Shown: positions 6,709-8,680 of the stretch, in pieces
How the letters are laid out: each line of letters opens with the position of its first letter
How positions within the stretch are numbered: the first letter of the stretch is position 1
Assembly: GCA_036276235.1 (NCBI GenBank)
Contig: DATBDZ010000228.1
Location: 1-8,680, forward strand
Direction: 5' to 3'
Length of the DNA stretch: 8,680 bases
Source: JANWHF01 sp036276235
GTDB lineage: Bacteria; Planctomycetota; Phycisphaerae; Tepidisphaerales; Tepidisphaeraceae
The notes under the pieces: model-generated
Database searches by the model: none
The model's input: only the letters and a program-made list of their open reading frames with translations
Told to the model about the DNA's origin: nothing
Made by a program: the position numbers and the translations under genes

Positions 6709-7251
6709 CGTTGCTGGCCGGAATCGTCCCGCACTCTGGGCATTTGTGCGGCGTGGCTCGCAGATCGTAGCCGCAATTGGCGCAGGTGCCCGCCGGCCTT
6801 CGCTTGATTCTCCAGCGAGCCATAAGGATTACAGTGGGCAATGCGATCACCGACAGGATTCCCCAATGAGTTGCACTCGCGTAAACGTTCACATGCGGGT
6901 CCGCACCTTGTCGGGTGAAGCTGAACCCTCGCCAGTACGAACCGTGGAATGCATGGCCTCGTCCCGACGCCATCCATCGACGTCGTCGGTAGTGGGGAGC
7001 TCGCCCTTTTCGCTTGCCCGGTTGAATTTTGTCCCTCGAAACTGAGGCCCAGCCCAACTAATCTGCAGTTCGGCGCGGCCGCTGACAGAGATCAAATACA
7101 CATCCCGGCCAAGCTGATTAACGGGGTCGTACGCGAACACAACCGTGTCTTCGACCCAATAACTCCGCACCCAGAGCGCAGCGACGGAGACGCAAAGGAG
7201 CAGCCACAGGATGGCCGCGACATTCCTTGCGATGCGCTGCAAGTGTTTCAT
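6692..7251 (-). pseudogene. Array copy 3: zinc-ribbon membrane protein split by a one-base frameshift
   Basis: The start is ATG 7249-7251 with AAAGGGGA upstream and an ATGA overlap with copy 2. The first frame reads MKHLQRIARNVAAILWLLLC, a first helix (about 11-30) and a variable segment, then stops at TGA 6889-6891 after RTGEGSASPDKV. The family C-terminus lies in another frame: YWRGFSFTRQ, THW, second helix, RWRIKRRPAG, then CANCGYDLRATPHKCPECG and the tail NEKRMT ending at 6692. The span is 560 bases, one short of a multiple of three. A single missing base somewhere around 6935-6985 would restore a 186-residue member. No X-XXY-YYZ slippery site is evident, so decay or a sequencing error is likelier than programmed -1 frameshifting. 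If the first frame alone is used, a 120-residue single-helix protein without ribbon results. Confidence 0.72.
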
Positions 7252-7263
7252 GTTCTCCCCTTT
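7248..7263 (-). promoter_or_regulatory. Coupling junction between copies 2 and 3
   Basis: Copy 2 ends K-G-R-T-stop. The bases give AAAGGGGA (7256-7263), four bases, then the ATG of copy 3, with an ATGA overlap at 7248-7251. Confidence 0.75.
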
Positions 7264-7871
7264 GCGTCACCAGTCGGAATCGTGCCGCACTCGGGACATC
7301 GGGTTGGCGTTTCGCGCAGGTCATACCCGCATACGGAGCACAGTCCGACGGTGCGCGATCGGCCACGTCGATAGAAGAGCGCAAATGCGCAAAAGGCAAA
7401 AACTGTAAAAGCCAACAAGCCCCAGTGCGGCAGCATTCCGTACCAAGTTACATAATGGCCGGTCGTCTTGCCGTCACCAAGGTCGGCGGGCCGCATGTCG
7501 TGGCGCGCGATGCCGAACCCGGCTCGGGACCATCCGAATGCGCGGATCCGGGATTCGTATACGGCGCCGTCGATTGCTGACGGATCAAGCCGACTCGACA
7601 TAACATGGAAACCCAGGTCGTCGGCTGACATAGCCGCATCGGCATCCACGTAATATCCCTCGCTGAACCAGTAGATGCGGCCGTTCATGGACGTCATGTA
7701 CCAATTCACCAATGATCTGGCGGTGACACCCTGATGATGAATGATGTCCACAACGAAACGGCTTCGTATCCATAGCGCGGTCACGGCCATGCTGAACACG
7801 GCTGACGCAGCGACCAGCCCAACGAGAAGCACTTGCCGAATACGCTTGTTGTCGCGCCGCAGGCGTTTCAT
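7248..7871 (-). CDS. Array copy 2: two-helix zinc-ribbon membrane protein, longest copy
   Basis: The 207-residue protein starts at ATG 7869-7871, overlapping the copy 1 stop as ATGA and preceded by GGAGGGGA. It opens MKRLRRDNKRIRQVLLVGLV, which carries a seven-residue basic insertion relative to MKRLRRIAWNGL. Helix one covers about 13-34. The outer segment (35-147) is rich in Trp/Tyr, for example NWYMTSMNGRIYWFSEGYY, which suggests a small beta-rich domain. AFGWSRAGFGIARH (111-124) and LPHW (147-150) are family marks before helix two (149-167). YRRGRSR leads to the ribbon: Cys178, Cys181, Cys192, Cys195 (CGYDLRETPTRCPECG). The tail GDAKGRT encodes the next ribosome site. As I recall, similar P-H-W plus ribbon proteins are scattered through planctomycete genomes. 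None that I know has an assigned role. Confidence 0.82.
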   Translation of the reverse strand: MKRLRRDNKRIRQVLLVGLVAASAVFSMAVTALWIRSRFVVDIIHHQGVTARSLVNWYMTSMNGRIYWFSEGYYVDADAAMSADDLGFHVMSSRLDPSAIDGAVYESRIRAFGWSRAGFGIARHDMRPADLGDGKTTGHYVTWYGMLPHWGLLAFTVFAFCAFALFYRRGRSRTVGLCSVCGYDLRETPTRCPECGTIPTGDAKGRT

Positions 7872-7883
7872 GTTGTCCCCTCC
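7868..7883 (-). promoter_or_regulatory. Coupling junction between copies 1 and 2
   Basis: Copy 1 ends Q-E-G-T-T-stop. The bases contain GGAGGGGA (7876-7883), four bases, then the ATG of copy 2, with an ATGA overlap at 7868-7871. Confidence 0.75.
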
Positions 7884-8185
7884 TGCGTGCCCGTCGGCAC
7901 GGTCCCACATTCCGGGCAGCGCAAAGGTGTTGCGCGAAGGTCATAGCCGCAACTAACACATTGCCCGAGCGCTAGTCGCCTTTGAGGTCGTCTTGCTCGC
8001 CAGTGACTCGCGCTCGTGGTAGCAAGGATTAGAAATGTAAGCGTAAGAAATGCTACATCGACGAATGTTAACTTTTGTGCGACTGGAAACCAAAAACTCA
8101 ATATGTATTGGGTGCCCTGGACAACGCATAGCAGTGCCCACATACCTCGAAGCCCGTTCCACGCGATGCGCCGCAGGCGTTTCAC
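7868..8185 (-). CDS. Array copy 1 (first): short two-helix zinc-ribbon membrane protein
   Basis: The 105-residue protein starts at GTG 8183-8185 and reads MKRLRRIAWNGLRGMWALLC, the family consensus. No alternative start codon exists upstream in frame. No clear Shine-Dalgarno precedes it, unlike the inner copies, whose site is supplied by the gene before. Helix one covers about 10-33 and helix two about 41-57, so the outer segment is only a few residues. HWRARRPQRR leads to the ribbon: Cys76, Cys79, Cys90, Cys93 (CGYDLRATPLRCPECG). The tail GTQEGTT carries the site for copy 2. The DNA between the helices (about 8010-8110) is visibly more AT-rich than the ends, so the middle may have a separate origin. 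The function is unknown. Confidence 0.78.
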   Translation of the reverse strand: MKRLRRIAWNGLRGMWALLCVVQGTQYILSFWFPVAQKLTFVDVAFLTLTFLILATTSASHWRARRPQRRLALGQCVSCGYDLRATPLRCPECGTVPTGTQEGTT

Positions 8186-8495
8186 GTGGAGTATCTTACC
8201 ACGGCGTACGGTTGGACTGCTTTATCGCGCCTTGCGGACTTTCCTAATCGAGCTGCAGACCCTCAAATGCGCGATTATAAAAAACTTTTCGCGCGGCCGC
8301 TCGATAACTCGCCCGCGCCTAACCCTTCGCCGCCGCGCGGGTTAGATTGATTGTCACGCACCTCCCTTTGTCGCGCCAAAAATCTTAGAATTTTTATTTT
8401 TTGATGTAAGGATTTGGGAAAAGTTCCGATGCGCAAGTCTTTAACTCACATGGTCTTATGTATCGCGAAATCGCCAGGACCCGGTATCGGCTCGT
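8186..8495. other. Gene-free stretch between 5S-like RNA and array
   Basis: No convincing coding region lies here. It holds the TATAAT-like box (8274-8279), a GC-rich hairpin candidate (cccgcgc 8312-8318 / gcgcggg 8335-8341, or alternatively ctaaccc 8319-8325 / gggttag 8339-8345), and an AT-rich stretch with a weak 7-bp hairpin at 8378-8395. The AT-rich part may serve as a promoter spacer or as the 3' trailer of the RNA gene. Confidence 0.5.
8274..8279 (-). promoter_or_regulatory. TATAAT box, candidate -10 of the zinc-ribbon array
   Basis: The minus strand reads TATAAT exactly, preceded by an A/T tract (AAAAGTTTTTTATAAT). Transcription would start near 8267, leaving a leader of about 80 bases before the GTG of copy 1. 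No -35 match is found at 16-18 bases, so this is a partial promoter call. Confidence 0.35.
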
Positions 8496-8613
8496 AACTC
8501 CCGTCTGTTTCGTCTCTTATCAAACAAAACCCTTACAATATGCTAGTACTATAGAGGGGTGTGCAAGAAGAAGCTGTGTTCGAGATGGGAGCAGGCCTCT
8601 CGCTGTCGGAGTT
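8496..8613 (-). rRNA. rrf: 5S ribosomal RNA-like gene (divergent 3' half)
   Basis: Read on the minus strand, the region contains the 5S hallmark CCTGCTCCCATCTCGAACAC followed by AG, which is helix III with loop C. Eight bases GCGAGAGG before it pair fully, allowing G-U, with CTTCTTGC after it, as helix II. GACA precedes helix II as in loop A. Helix I can form between AACTCC (8608-8613) and GGAGTT (8496-8501), giving about 118 nucleotides, the usual 5S length. The helix IV/V side (about 8502-8560) contains ATAGTACTAGC, resembling GATGGTACTGC, but otherwise departs from the common pattern, so a divergent or partly degraded 5S is possible. The ends are approximate. Confidence 0.62.
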
Positions 8614-8680
8614 CAGGATCAGGCAGCAAACCGGCTCAAGCTGCGGTGATTAAGAGTCATCGTGGTGAACGTTGAGTTCA

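Larger units (their letters stand above)
5290..8190 (-). repeat. DNA-level repeats at the array junctions (ribbon end plus next gene start)
   Basis: Each junction repeats at nucleotide level a block of about 110-135 bases that runs from the ribbon codons through the stop/start overlap into the first codons of the next gene. The copies lie at about 5855-5975, 6215-6320 (start side divergent), 6655-6790, 7225-7345 and 7850-7965. Half copies lie at 5290-5360 (ribbon only) and 8150-8190 (start only). For instance, plus-strand agcccgttccacgcgat followed by gcgccgcaggcgtttca or close variants occurs near 5861, 6661 and 8151. The sequence between blocks is unrelated in length and content. Confidence 0.7.

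Noticed and set aside
6696..6977. In-frame upstream extension of array copy 4 to a 251-residue protein
   Set aside because: The extra 94 residues lie across the coding region of copy 3 and have no family features. The ATGA overlap and the consensus MKRLRRIAWNGL mark the ATG at 6693-6695 as the start.
5288..8185. CRISPR array or tandem non-coding repeat
   Set aside because: The repeated blocks are coding, much longer than CRISPR repeats and unevenly spaced. No cas-like gene is present.
8323..8370. Minus-strand mini-frame after GGGAGGT, starting GTG
   Set aside because: The purine block is only two bases from the GTG, which is too close. The peptide is very short and has no distinctive composition.
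8378..8395. AT hairpin as terminator for the 5S-like RNA
   Set aside because: The stem is about 7 bp of A-T pairs with one G-T, too weak for an intrinsic terminator, and it lies about 100 bases past the RNA end.
8430..8498. Short plus-strand frame starting MRKSLTHMVLC
   Set aside because: There is no properly spaced ribosome site, and it runs into the 5S-like gene on the other strand.

Overview
The window looks like chromosomal DNA from a planctomycete, probably near the Phycisphaerae. That is an inference. It rests on the GC-rich coding sequence, on the zinc-ribbon signature CxxCGYDLR...RCPECG that recurs through uncharacterised planctomycete proteins as I remember them, and on the large secreted WD40-like protein. 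No species can be named from the sequence alone.

Layout. Positions 1-364 hold no gene. They contain a REP-like double palindrome (1-128) and a perfect 28-bp-arm hairpin (177-234). A secreted SGNH/GDSL-type hydrolase follows on the plus strand (365-1015). Converging on it from the minus strand are a small hydrophobic membrane protein (1033-1236), a rho-independent terminator (1245-1282) and a 23-residue lysine/threonine-rich peptide gene with a near-perfect Shine-Dalgarno sequence (1322-1393). Two plus-strand genes come next: a 916-residue exported protein with a seven-bladed WD40-like propeller, a proline-rich linker and a duplicated ~210-residue module (1572-4322), and a 305-residue membrane protein with an N-terminal zinc ribbon (4351-5268).

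The most distinctive part is 5288-8185 on the minus strand. It is a tandem array of six paralogous membrane proteins, here numbered 1 to 6 in order of transcription. Each has a basic N-terminus (often MKRLRRIAWNGL), a first membrane segment, a variable and presumably extracytoplasmic stretch, a second membrane segment, an Arg-rich turn and a C-terminal cytoplasmic zinc ribbon. Every junction is a 4-base ATGA or GTGA stop/start overlap. In at least four of the five junctions the Shine-Dalgarno sequence of the next gene is written inside the Lys/Glu-Gly-Thr tail of the previous one. The array looks translationally coupled from end to end. Its ends are conserved at DNA level and its middles are not. 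Copy 3 carries a one-base frameshift.

Upstream of the array (8186-8495) is a gene-free stretch with a TATAAT-like box. Beyond it, at about 8496-8613 on the minus strand, is a 5S rRNA-like gene recognised by its loop C and helices I-III, although its 3' half is divergent. The function of the zinc-ribbon array is unknown. The architecture suggests membrane proteins that present a variable outer segment and a constant cytoplasmic metal-binding tail, perhaps for binding nucleic acid or a common partner. That role is conjecture.
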